DNA of 64,000 nt. It comes from Microvirga zambiensis WSM3693. Its GTDB lineage: Bacteria > Pseudomonadota > Alphaproteobacteria > Rhizobiales > Beijerinckiaceae. The notes under the pieces were generated by a model. That model saw only the letters and a program-made list of their open reading frames with translations. It was not told the origin of the DNA and ran no database searches. Numbering within the stretch: the first letter of the stretch is position 1; each line of letters opens with the position of its first letter. The position numbers and the translations under genes were made by a program. Positions 1 to 8,271 of the stretch are shown here, piece by piece. The DNA lies in contig NZ_JAERQD010000001.1 of assembly GCF_016735695.1 (NCBI RefSeq), positions 124,001 to 188,000 of the forward strand, written 5' to 3'.

Positions 1-1
1 C

Positions 2-397
2 CTGAAGGGCGGAAAGCTGGCGATGGCCAATGTGGATGCGGTGCCGGCCGGCAAGTACGGCAAGACGGCACTGGAGAAGCTCGGCGCCTGGGACGCCGTG
101 AAGGGCTCCGTGGCCCAGGCCGACAACGTGCGGGCAGCCCTGCTGCTGGTCTCGCGCGGAGAGGCTCCGCTCGGGATCGTCTATCAGACTGATGCCGCCT
201 CCGATCCCAGTGTCAGCATCGTCGGAACCTTTCCGGAGGACAGCCATCCACCGATCGTCTATCCGGCAGCGGTCCTGAAGGAGAACAGCAATCCCGAGGC
301 CGCCGCCTTCCTGAATTATCTGCGCTCCCCGGCCGCCAGACCGGCCTTCGAGAAGCAGGGCTTCACGGTTCTGAACCGGCCCGTTTCAGGCTCGTAG
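2..397 (+). CDS. modA: Molybdate ABC transporter substrate-binding protein, 3' part
   Basis: This is the C-terminal part (131 residues visible) of a periplasmic molybdate-binding protein; the gene begins before the window. The visible segment (AMANVDAVPAGKYGKTAL, then SRGEAPLGIVYQTDA and a C-terminal SPAARPAFEKQGF) is the second lobe of the ModA fold, where the family shows the conserved PAGxYxxxxL and G-I-VY-TDA motifs. It captures molybdate for the ModBC importer. Molybdenum is needed for the bis-MGD cofactor of the formate dehydrogenase encoded just downstream. Its last 35 bases overlap the 3' end of the convergent ModE-like gene. I am confident of the family. The missing 5' end prevents a check of the signal peptide. 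Confidence 0.88.
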   Translation: MKGGKLAMANVDAVPAGKYGKTALEKLGAWDAVKGSVAQADNVRAALLLVSRGEAPLGIVYQTDAASDPSVSIVGTFPEDSHPPIVYPAAVLKENSNPEAAAFLNYLRSPAARPAFEKQGFTVLNRPVSGS

Positions 398-806
398 CCG
401 ACGGCTCCGGCGCCTCGCCTGGGCCGGATTGTTCGCCGTTCCGCGGTGCGGATGCGATCAGCGTTTCCAGGTAAGCGACGTCGTCGCGGATCGCATGGGC
501 GACGTTTGCCTCCATGCGACGATAGGCGTTCAGGACGAGGTGACCGGTGGGCGTCAGGCTGGCGCCTCCGCCGGCCTTTCCTCCCTTGGCCGAGTGAACC
601 AGAGGCTCGCTGAAATAGTGGTTGAGGGTGTCGACCAGATACCAGGCGCGTTTGTAGCTCATGCCCATGCGCCGGCCCGCAGCGGCGATGGAGCCGGTCT
701 CGAGAATTCCTTGCAGCAGGTCGGCCTTGCCGGGGCCGAGCATCGTGTCGGCATCGAAATAGATGCGGAACTTGAACGCGGGATAGTCCGACACCTGATC
801 TCTCAC
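363..806 (-). CDS. ModE-like winged-helix transcriptional regulator
   Basis: The 147-residue protein matches the N-terminal LysR-type helix-turn-helix domain of ModE. Residues about 29-60 (LLQGILETGSIAAAGRRMGM then SYKRAWYLVDTLN) are the typical ModE recognition helices, followed by the wing with GGKAGGGASLTPTGHLVL. The two molybdate-binding MOP domains of full-length ModE (about 260 residues) are absent, as in many short rhizobial homologues, so it may not sense molybdate directly. The start used is GTG at 806 and has no strong ribosome site. A second GTG at 794 is possible. It is convergent with modA and overlaps it by 35 bp. A role in control of molybdate uptake or of the FDH genes is inferred from position. 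Confidence 0.8.
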   Translation of the reverse strand: MRDQVSDYPAFKFRIYFDADTMLGPGKADLLQGILETGSIAAAGRRMGMSYKRAWYLVDTLNHYFSEPLVHSAKGGKAGGGASLTPTGHLVLNAYRRMEANVAHAIRDDVAYLETLIASAPRNGEQSGPGEAPEPSATSLKRAGSEP

Positions 807-1019
807 GGAGTGATGGGGCCGCGAGACTGGCGCCCGGGGCCTGATCGGTCAAGTTTCTCCGACTGATCAAACGTCTCAAACCGAAATCTGCTGCGGTTCA
901 GCCTGCGGAACATGGCAAGCTCTGCGACAAGACAATCGCTCTGAGCCCGATGAGCGACATTACGGAAACATGGAACTCATCGAAGTAAGCGGAGCCTGAG
1001 ATCCGCGCAGAAATATGCC

Positions 1020-1036
1020 TGACCTGATTTAGGTCA
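1020..1036. promoter_or_regulatory. Candidate operator upstream of formate dehydrogenase
   Basis: TGACCT and AGGTCA form a perfect 6-bp inverted repeat with a 5-bp spacer. It lies about 60 bp upstream of the predicted -35 box of the formate dehydrogenase operon, in the 368-bp gap between the ModE-like gene and fdnG. The geometry fits a dimeric activator site. It is not a match to the canonical FNR box (TTGAT-N4-ATCAA), so the regulator is unknown. Confidence 0.4.
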
Positions 1037-1095
1037 AGCTATGAGAGGTCGATTGCAAGTAACCTGCGCGCCGTTTTGTATCCGCCCGCGGTTGT

Positions 1096-1124
1096 TTGAC
1101 ACTGGAAATGTTCAAAATTACCCT
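1096..1124 (+). promoter_or_regulatory. Predicted sigma-70-type promoter of the fdn-sel operon
   Basis: A perfect -35 hexamer TTGACA (1096-1101) is followed after 17 bp by TACCCT (1119-1124) as a weak -10. A transcript from here would have a leader of about 45 nt before the ATG at 1175, which is preceded by the ribosome site GGGAGGG (1164-1169). The weak -10 fits an activator-dependent promoter. The rest of the 807-1174 gap shows only the palindrome at 1020-1036. Confidence 0.5.
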
Positions 1125-1174
1125 ATTTTTCGGAAGAGCAGTTGCTGCAGTGCAAAACCATAGGGAGGGTTACC

Positions 1175-4100
1175 ATGAATATGGAACTCTCACGACGCGG
1201 CTTCCTTAAAGCCGCCGGCGTGGGTGTTGCCGGGTCCACGTTGGGAGCCTTCGGGTTTCCGGAGCTTGAGGCGGCAGAGGCCGCAGCCATCAGGCCTTTC
1301 AAGCTCACGAACACGATGGAGACGCGCAACACCTGCCCTTATTGCTCGGTGGCCTGCGGCATCATCATGTATTCGAAGGGCGATCTGCGGAAGGGCGAAA
1401 CCGCCGAGATCGTTCACATCGAAGGTGATGCCGACCATCCGACGAACCGCGGCACGCTCTGCCCGAAGGGCGCGGCGCTGAAGGATTTCGTGAAGGCGGA
1501 AACCCGCCTGAAAACCCCGATGATGCGCAAACCCGGATCGGACAAGTTCGAACGGGTTTCGTGGGAGCAGGCACTCGATCGCATCGCCCGTCTGATGAAG
1601 GATGACCGCGACGCGAACTTCATCGCCACGAACCAGGCGGGCGTTCCCGTCAACCGTTGGACGACGGTCGGCTTCCTGGCGGCGTCGGCGACCACCAACG
1701 AGACCGCTTATCTGACCTACAAGGTCGTCCGCAGCACAGGAATCGTCGCATTCGACAATCAGGCGCGCGTTTGACACGGCCCTACGGTGTCCAGTTTGGG
1801 CCCAACATTCGGCCGTGGCGCGATGACCAACTCCTGGACGGATATCCGGAACACGGATCTCGTCGTCATCATGGGCGGCAATGCCGCCGAAGCGCATCCA
1901 TGCGGTTTCAAATGGGTGACGGAGGCAAAAGCCAATCGCGGCGCTAAGCTCATCGTCGTCGATCCGCGCTTCACGCGCTCGGCCTCGGTGTCCGACTTCT
2001 ACGCTCCGATCCGGCAGGGCACGGACATCGCGTTCCTGCTCGGCTTGATCAACTACTGCATCCTGAACGACAAAATTCAGTGGCAGTACGTGAAGGCCTT
2101 CACCAACGTGGCCTATATCGTGAAGGAGGGCTTTGCCTATAACGACGGCCTGTTCACGGGCTACGACGAAAGCAAGCGCGACTACGACCGCTCGACCTGG
2201 GAATACGAGATCGGACCCGACGGCTTTGCTGTTGTTGACGATACTCTGCAGAATCCGCGCTGCGTCTGGAACCTGCTCAAGGCCCATGTTGCGACCTATA
2301 CGCCCGAGATGGTCGAGCGCATCTGCGGCACGCCGAAGGACAAGTTCCTGAAGGTTGCCGAGATGGTCTCCGAATGCTCGTCGCCGACCAAGACCATGAC
2401 GTCGATGTATGCGCTCGGCTGGACGCAGCACTCCAAGGGGTCGCAGAACATCCGCGCCATGGCGATGCTGCAGCTCCTGCTCGGCAATATCGGCGTGCGC
2501 GGCGGCGGCATGAATGCTCTGCGCGGGCATTCGAACATCCAGGGCCTCACCGATATCGGCCTGATGTCGAACCTCCTTCCGGGCTACCTGAACATTCCGG
2601 TGGAACGGGAGGCGGACTTTACGACCTATATGTCGAGCCGTGCCTTCAAGCCGCTGCGGCCGAACCAGACCAGCTATTGGCAGAACTACAAGAAGTTCTT
2701 CGTCAGCTTCCAGAAGGCGATGTGGGGCGACGCGGCGACGGTGCAGAACGACTTCGCCTATCAATATCTGCCCAAGCTCGACGTGCCGGCCTATGACGTG
2801 CTGCGCACTTTCGAGATGATGCACCAGGGCAAGGTGAACGGCTATTTCTGCCAGGGCTTCAACCCGCTGCTCGCCTTCCCGAACCGGCAGAAGATCACGG
2901 AGTCGCTGTCGAAGCTGAAATGGCTCGTGACCATGGATCCGCTGGAAACGGAAACGGCGCGTTTCTGGGAGAACCACGGCGAATACAACAACGTCAACAC
3001 CGCCTCGATTCAGACCGAGGTGATCCAGCTTCCCACCACCTGCTTTGCTGAGGAAGACGGCGCGCTCGTCAATTCGGGCCGCTGGCTGCAATGGCACTGG
3101 GCGGGCGGCACACCGCCGGGAGAGGCGAAGCACGACACCTGGATCATGGCGCAGATCCACCTGCGTCTGCGTGCGCTCTACGAGAAGGAGGGCGGGCCCT
3201 TCCCGGATCCGATGCTCAATCTCACCTGGAACTACAAGGACCGGAACGAGCCCTCCGCGGAGGAGCTCGCGAGGGAGCTCAACGGCTATGCGGTCGAGAC
3301 GCTCTACGATCCGGCGGATGCGACCAAGGTGGTGCTCGAGAAGGGCAAGCAGGTCGTCAATTTCTCGGTTCTGCGCGACGACGGCACGACCGCGTGCGGC
3401 TGCTGGATTTTTTCCGGCTGCTTCAACGAGGCCGGCAACAACATGGCGCGCCGGGACAATTCCGATCCGGATGACACCGGCGCCTATCCGAACTGGACCT
3501 TCTCCTGGCCGCTCAACCGGCGCATCCTCTACAATCGTGCCTCGGCGGACCTGCAGGGCAACCCGTGGGATCCGTCCCGCAAGCTGATCGCGTGGGACGG
3601 CACGAAATGGGCAGGCTACGACGTTCCCGACATCGCGCCGAACGCGAAGCCGGACACGGTCGGACCCTTCATCATGAACCAGGAGGGCGTGTCGCGCCTC
3701 TTCGCCCGCGGTCTGATGCGGGACGGGCCCTTCCCGGTGCATTACGAGCCCTTCGAGGCTCCGATCGCCAACGTGATCGCGCCGAAGATTCGCGGCAATC
3801 CGGTGGCGCGCATCTTCCAGAGCGACGTGGCGCAGTTCGCCACCTCCGACGAGTTCCCCTATGCGGCGACCTCCTATCGCCTGACCGAGCATTTCCACTA
3901 CTGGACGAAGCACAACCGCGTGAATGCGACGCTTCAACCGGAGTTCTTCGTGGAGATCTCGGAGCAGCTCGCGGCGGAGAAGGGCATCGCGCATGGAGGC
4001 TGGGTCAGGGTGTGGTCCAAGCGCGGCGAAGTGAAGGCCAAGGCCGTCGTGACGAAGCGCATCAAGCCGCTCATGTGCGACGGAAAGCCGGTGCATGTGG

Positions 4101-4258
4101 TCGGCATTCCGCTGCACTGGGGCTTTACCGGCGCTGCGCGTAAGGGCTGGGGGCCGAACTCCCTCACGCCGTTCGTGGGCGACGCCAATATCGAGACGCC
4201 CGAATACAAGGCGTTCCTGGTCAATATCGAGCCCACGACGGCACCCGTGGCGGTCTGA
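1175..4258 (+). CDS. fdnG: Formate dehydrogenase-N/O type, selenocysteine-containing alpha subunit (UGA = Sec200)
   Basis: Catalytic subunit of a membrane-associated, periplasmic formate dehydrogenase that oxidises formate to CO2 and passes electrons to FdnH. The frame is open from 1175 to 4258 except for one UGA at 1772-1774 (codon 200 of 1027). Its context, DNQARV-U-HGPTV, matches the selenocysteine site of E. coli FdnG/FdoG (Sec196 of about 1015), and homology continues without a break after it. A Tat signal ([10 protein letters not shown], residues 6-15), [4Fe-4S] ligands Cys54/57/61/96, the molybdopterin oxidoreductase core and a C-terminal dinucleotide-binding domain (EHFHYWTKH onwards) are present. 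The start at 1175 follows a GGGAGGG ribosome site. Automatic callers will split it into two genes, 1142-1774 and 1787-4258. FdnG and FdoG cannot be told apart from sequence alone. Confidence 0.95.
1772..1817 (+). promoter_or_regulatory. UGA selenocysteine codon and predicted bacterial SECIS hairpin
   Basis: The UGA (1772-1774) is followed at once by CACGGCC (1775-1781), which pairs perfectly with GGCCGTG (1811-1817) to give a 7-bp lower stem enclosing 29 nt. Bacterial SECIS elements recognised by SelB lie in exactly this place, inside the coding region just 3' of the UGA. The details of the apical loop, which SelB reads, are not certain from inspection: the inner segment also contains a TTGGGCCCAA palindrome (1797-1806) that could compete. 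Confidence 0.7.
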
Positions 4259-4269
4259 GGAGAGTTGGA

Positions 4270-5220
4270 ATGGAACCCAGTCCCCATACCGCAACCAGCA
4301 ACCCGCCGGTCGCCGCCACCGCCGCGAACCTGTCGGAGCGGGACCTCGTGCGCCGCTCCGCCTCGAGCGTCCCGCCCCCGGCGCGGCAGCTGGAGCCGGT
4401 CGCGAAACTCATCGATGTGTCCAAATGCATCGGCTGCAAGGCCTGCCAATCGGCCTGCATCGAGTGGAACGACACGAATCCGGCAATCGAGACCAATGTG
4501 GGAGTCTACGAGAACCCGCACGACCTGACGCCCGACATGTTCACCCTGATGCGGTTCACCGAATGGGACAATCCGCAGACCGGCAATCTCGAATGGCTGA
4601 TCCGCAAGGACGGCTGCATGCATTGCGAGGATCCGGGCTGCCTGAAGGCCTGCCCGGCGCCGGGAGCCATCGTCCAGTATTCGAACGGCATCGTGGACTT
4701 CGTGCACGAGAACTGCATCGGCTGCGGCTATTGCATCAAGGGCTGCCCGTTCAACATCCCACGCATCTCGAAGGTCGATCACACGGCCTACAAATGCACC
4801 CTCTGCTCCGACCGCGTCTCTGTCGGGCAGGGACCCGCCTGCGCCAAGGCGTGCCCGACCCATGCGATCTCCTTCGGCACGAAGGAGGACATGAAGACGC
4901 TCGCAAACAGCCGGATCGAGGACCTCAAGTCACGCGGCTATGAGAATGCCGGCCTCTACGATCCGCCGGGCGTCGGTGGGACGCACGTGATGTACGTTCT
5001 GCACCACAACGACCAGCCGGAGATCTATTCGAACCTGCCCAGGGATCCGAGGATCAGCCCCGTCGTGAATGCCTGGAAGGGCATGGCGAAATATCTGGGC
5101 TTCGCGGCCATGGGTCTCGCCGCGGCAGCCGGCGTGCTTCATTCCGCTTTTGTCAGCCCCAACCGGGTGTCGAGCGAGGATGAAGAGAAAGCCGAAGATC
5201 TTGTGAAGGAGAAGACCTGA
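4270..5220 (+). CDS. fdnH: Formate dehydrogenase iron-sulfur beta subunit
   Basis: The 316-residue electron-transfer subunit carries four ferredoxin-type Cys clusters: [11 protein letters not shown] (residues 53-63), [26 protein letters not shown] and [10 protein letters not shown] followed by CAKACP. Together they hold four [4Fe-4S] centres that relay electrons from FdnG to the cytochrome b subunit. A single C-terminal transmembrane helix (about residues 277-298, [17 protein letters not shown]) anchors it to the membrane, as in E. coli FdnH. A GAGGAG ribosome site precedes the ATG, 11 bp after fdnG. Its TGA overlaps the ATG of fdnI by one base, which indicates translational coupling. The N-terminal 40 residues are Ala/Pro-rich and atypical. 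Confidence 0.95.
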   Translation: MEPSPHTATSNPPVAATAANLSERDLVRRSASSVPPPARQLEPVAKLIDVSKCIGCKACQSACIEWNDTNPAIETNVGVYENPHDLTPDMFTLMRFTEWDNPQTGNLEWLIRKDGCMHCEDPGCLKACPAPGAIVQYSNGIVDFVHENCIGCGYCIKGCPFNIPRISKVDHTAYKCTLCSDRVSVGQGPACAKACPTHAISFGTKEDMKTLANSRIEDLKSRGYENAGLYDPPGVGGTHVMYVLHHNDQPEIYSNLPRDPRISPVVNAWKGMAKYLGFAAMGLAAAAGVLHSAFVSPNRVSSEDEEKAEDLVKEKT

Positions 5221-5915
5221 TGGCGGACAGGGATATCGCGAAGGAAGATGCGATCCATCCTGGCAGGCCGGTCGTCGTCTCCCGGTATAACCTGGGTGCG
5301 CGGATCAACCATTGGATCACGGCCGCATCGCTCATTCTTCTCGCATTGTCGGGCCTTGCCTTCTTCCACCCGTCCCTGTTCTTCCTCACCGGGCTCTTCG
5401 GGGGCGGGCAGGATGCGCGCGCCATCCATCCATGGATCGGCGTCGTCCTGTTCTTCAGCTTCGCCGGTCTCTTCATCCGCTTCTGGCGCGCCAACCTGCC
5501 TGAGAAATCCGATAAGGCCTGGCTCGCGCATGCCAATGACATGATCACGGGAAACGAAGAGAAGATGCCCGAGGTCGGCCGCTACAACCCGATCCAGAAG
5601 TTCAATTTCTGGGTCATGGCGATCTTGATCATCGCTCTGATCGTCACCGGCTTCGCGATCTGGGATCAATACTTCTTCGACTGGACCACGATTCCGCAGA
5701 AACGGATTGCGGTGCTCATCCATTCCCTCGCAGCGGTCGCGCTCATCTGCATCTGGATCGTTCATGTCTATGCCGCGATCTGGGCCAGAGGGACGCTCAG
5801 CGCCATGACGCGCGGCTCGGTCACCGGAGGCTGGGCCTGGAAGCATCATCGCCGCTGGTTGAAGGAACTGGCGGAGCGCCATAGAGTGAAGAAACCGGCG
5901 GCGCCGGCCGAGTAG
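5220..5915 (+). CDS. fdnI: Formate dehydrogenase cytochrome b556 gamma subunit
   Basis: The 231-residue integral membrane protein has four predicted helices, with His residues in the places used for haem b in FdnI: RINHWITAASLILLALSG near the N-terminus, HPWIGVVLFFSFAGLF, FWVMAILIIALIVTGFAI, and IAVLIHSLAAVALICIWIVH. It takes electrons from FdnH and reduces quinone at the cytoplasmic side. It overlaps the fdnH stop codon by one base and is clearly part of the same transcript. The length matches the family (about 210-230 residues). The C-terminal tail RHRVKKPAAPAE is basic and presumably cytoplasmic. Confidence 0.93.
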   Translation: MADRDIAKEDAIHPGRPVVVSRYNLGARINHWITAASLILLALSGLAFFHPSLFFLTGLFGGGQDARAIHPWIGVVLFFSFAGLFIRFWRANLPEKSDKAWLAHANDMITGNEEKMPEVGRYNPIQKFNFWVMAILIIALIVTGFAIWDQYFFDWTTIPQKRIAVLIHSLAAVALICIWIVHVYAAIWARGTLSAMTRGSVTGGWAWKHHRRWLKELAERHRVKKPAAPAE

Positions 5916-5953
5916 GCGCCTCGACACGTGACCCGTGCGGTTCGTGAGGTTGA

Positions 5954-6871
5954 ATGACAGATCCAGGTTCCATCGCGCCCAACCCCGCCTCCATCGGCCG
6001 CATTCCGGCTCCGCCCTTCGCCAGGCTGCCGGACCCGCGACGGCTGTTCGAGGCAAGGCGGGAGCGGCTCGAATTCCTGGCGCAGACGAGCGCGCTCGCG
6101 CCCTATCTCCGTTTCATCGCAGGCATAGCGGCGGGCCAGAATGCGATTCAGGACGAACTGCCCGAGCCACAGCTTCCACCGGCAGATGAAATCGACCGCG
6201 CGCGCGAATTCGGCATGCCGCCGCTCGACCGCAACCGGATCGAGCTGGACGATATTTTAAGCGAAACCCTCAGCCGTCTGTTCGACGCGGTCCGTCCGCT
6301 TGCCAAGCCGGATGAGGCACAAGCGGCGTTGGATCGGGTCAGCGCCGCCGAGCCTGCACAGATGCGTGACTTCGTAAGAAGCGTGCTTGCCGATGAGATC
6401 CCGGCCGACGCCCTCGCGGAACATGTCTATGTCGCTGCCGGCCTGCAGGTTCATTTCGCCCGGTTGGCGGCCAAGCTCGACAAGGACAGGCTCCCCCGGA
6501 TCGGCGACGGCACATGCCCCTGCTGCGGCGGCCCGCCGACCTCGTCCCTCGTGGTCGGCTGGATGGAGGCTGAGGGCACGCGCTATTGCTCCTGCTCCCT
6601 GTGCGGCACGCTCTGGAACGTCGTTCGCGTGAAATGCGTGCTGTGCAGTTCGGGGAAGGGGATCGGCTACAAGGAGATCGAAGGCGGGCCGGGCACAATC
6701 AAGGCGGAATGCTGCGACAATTGCCGGGCTTATGTCAAAATTTTCTACCAGCAAAAAGATATGGCTCTGGACCCGGTTGCGGACGACATCGCCAGTCTCG
6801 GCCTCGACCTTCTCCTGAAGGACAGCGAATATCGCCGCGGCAGCTTCAACCCCTTCCTGCTCGGGACTTGA
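5954..6871 (+). CDS. fdhE: Formate dehydrogenase accessory protein FdhE
   Basis: Cytoplasmic rubredoxin-like maturation factor (305 residues) needed for activity of respiratory formate dehydrogenases. The signature is the paired CxxC motifs in the C-terminal half: CPCCG, CSLCGTLW, CVLC and CCDNC, which in E. coli FdhE bind iron and interact with the FDH catalytic subunit. The N-terminal half is helical, as in the family. A GAGG ribosome site precedes the ATG at 5954, 38 bp after fdnI. selA starts 2 bp after its stop, so maturation and selenocysteine synthesis genes are co-transcribed. Confidence 0.93.
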   Translation: MTDPGSIAPNPASIGRIPAPPFARLPDPRRLFEARRERLEFLAQTSALAPYLRFIAGIAAGQNAIQDELPEPQLPPADEIDRAREFGMPPLDRNRIELDDILSETLSRLFDAVRPLAKPDEAQAALDRVSAAEPAQMRDFVRSVLADEIPADALAEHVYVAAGLQVHFARLAAKLDKDRLPRIGDGTCPCCGGPPTSSLVVGWMEAEGTRYCSCSLCGTLWNVVRVKCVLCSSGKGIGYKEIEGGPGTIKAECCDNCRAYVKIFYQQKDMALDPVADDIASLGLDLLLKDSEYRRGSFNPFLLGT

Positions 6872-6873
6872 GA

Positions 6874-8271
6874 ATGGCGGAAGCGGCCCCGTCGCCCCTG
6901 CGCAATCTCCCTTCGGTCGACCGGTTGCTGCGCCATCCGGACATCGCGGTTCTCCTGGAGCGGCACGGCCGCCCCGAAGTCACGCGGGCCATTCGCGAGA
7001 CACTTTCGGCTTTGCGCGAGGAGGCCCGGTCCGGGATCGACGAGGCGCTGATCGTCGCCTCCGTCCTGTCCCGTCTCACCGTCCGCGCGAGCACGCGGCT
7101 GAAGCCGCTGTTCAACCTCACCGGCACGGTCCTGCACACCAATCTGGGGCGCGCAATCCTCGCGGAGGAAGCCGTCGCAGCGGCAACGGCTGCCATGCGC
7201 CAGGCCATGTCGCTCGAATTCGATCTCGACAGCGGCAGGAGAGGCGAGCGCGACGATCATGTCCGTGACCTCGTCTGCGAACTCACCGGGGCCGAGGATG
7301 CGACGCTGGTCAACAACAATGCCGCCGCGGTGCTCCTCGTCCTCAACACGCTCTCACAAGGGCGGGAGGCGATCGTCTCGCGGGGAGAGCTCATCGAGAT
7401 CGGCGGTGCGTTCCGCATGCCGGACATCATGGCGCGCGCAGGCGCGCGACTGCGCGAGATCGGCACGACGAACCGCACCCATGCCCGCGATTATGAGAGT
7501 GCATTGGGGTCGGAGACCGGCCTGATCCTCAAGGTTCACACCTCGAATTACCGGATCGAAGGTTTCACGGCCGAGGTCGGCGCTCGCGACCTCGCGACGA
7601 TCGCGCGTCGGCACGACGTGCCGCTGGTCAACGATCTCGGCTCCGGAACGCTCATCGATCTCTCCCGCTTCGGATTGCGCAAGGAACCCACCGTCCGCGA
7701 GGCGGTGGAAGAAGGTGCGGATCTCGTGACCTTCTCCGGCGACAAGCTCCTCGGCGGGCCGCAGGCTGGCTTCATCGTCGGGCGCAAGGACCTCATTGCC
7801 GCCGTCAGCCGCAATCCCATGAAGCGCGCGCTGCGGGTGGACAAGATCCGTCTCGCGGCCTGCGAGGCGACCTTGAAGCTTTATCGCGATCCCGACCGGA
7901 TCGCAGAGAAACTTCCCACCATGCGCTTTCTGGCAAGGCCCGTCAGCGAGATCAGGCAGCAGGCGGATCGTCTCGCATCCATTCTTGCCGACGCGCTCGG
8001 GCAGGATGTGGCTGTCGAGAGCGTGCCATGCCAGAGCCAGATCGGCTCAGGCGCGCTTCCGCTCGATACGATTCCCAGCTTCGGGCTGTCCTTGAAGCCG
8101 CAAGGCGGAGGACGCGCAGTCGAGGCGCTGAGCGCCGCTTTCCGGGGCCTGCCGATGCCCATGATCGGCCGCGTCGCGGAGGGCGCTCTCGTCTTCGATC
8201 TCAGATGCCTGGACGACGAAGACCTGTTCCGGCAGAACCTTGCGCCGCTCCGGTTCGGAGCCGCTTCATGA
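6874..8271 (+). CDS. selA: L-seryl-tRNA(Sec) selenium transferase
   Basis: The PLP enzyme converts Ser-tRNA(Sec) to Sec-tRNA(Sec) using selenophosphate. It has 465 residues (E. coli SelA has 463). Family motifs are clear: LFNLTGTVLHTNLGRA near the substrate site, NNNAAAVLLVLNTL, HTSNYRIEGF, and the PLP lysine in FSGDKLLGGPQAG (Lys291). The ATG at 6874 comes 2 bp after the fdhE stop. An in-frame reading extends farther upstream but lies inside fdhE. The stop codon overlaps the selB ATG (ATGA at 8268-8271). The enzyme works with the selB, selC and selD genes in this cluster. Confidence 0.97.
   Translation: MAEAAPSPLRNLPSVDRLLRHPDIAVLLERHGRPEVTRAIRETLSALREEARSGIDEALIVASVLSRLTVRASTRLKPLFNLTGTVLHTNLGRAILAEEAVAAATAAMRQAMSLEFDLDSGRRGERDDHVRDLVCELTGAEDATLVNNNAAAVLLVLNTLSQGREAIVSRGELIEIGGAFRMPDIMARAGARLREIGTTNRTHARDYESALGSETGLILKVHTSNYRIEGFTAEVGARDLATIARRHDVPLVNDLGSGTLIDLSRFGLRKEPTVREAVEEGADLVTFSGDKLLGGPQAGFIVGRKDLIAAVSRNPMKRALRVDKIRLAACEATLKLYRDPDRIAEKLPTMRFLARPVSEIRQQADRLASILADALGQDVAVESVPCQSQIGSGALPLDTIPSFGLSLKPQGGGRAVEALSAAFRGLPMPMIGRVAEGALVFDLRCLDDEDLFRQNLAPLRFGAAS

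Noticed and set aside
1020-1036. FNR-type box upstream of fdnG
   Set aside because: The TGACCT-N5-AGGTCA palindrome does not fit TTGAT-N4-ATCAA, so FNR control is not claimed.
1772-1774. UGA as a nonsense mutation making fdnG a pseudogene
   Set aside because: It is the known Sec position, with full homology on both sides, a stem right after it and all sel genes adjacent.
1190-4294. 1034-codon open frame on the minus strand opposite fdnG
   Set aside because: It is a shadow of the GC-rich fdnG codons: no family motif, rich in Arg/His/Gly, no ribosome site, and wholly antisense to a certain gene.
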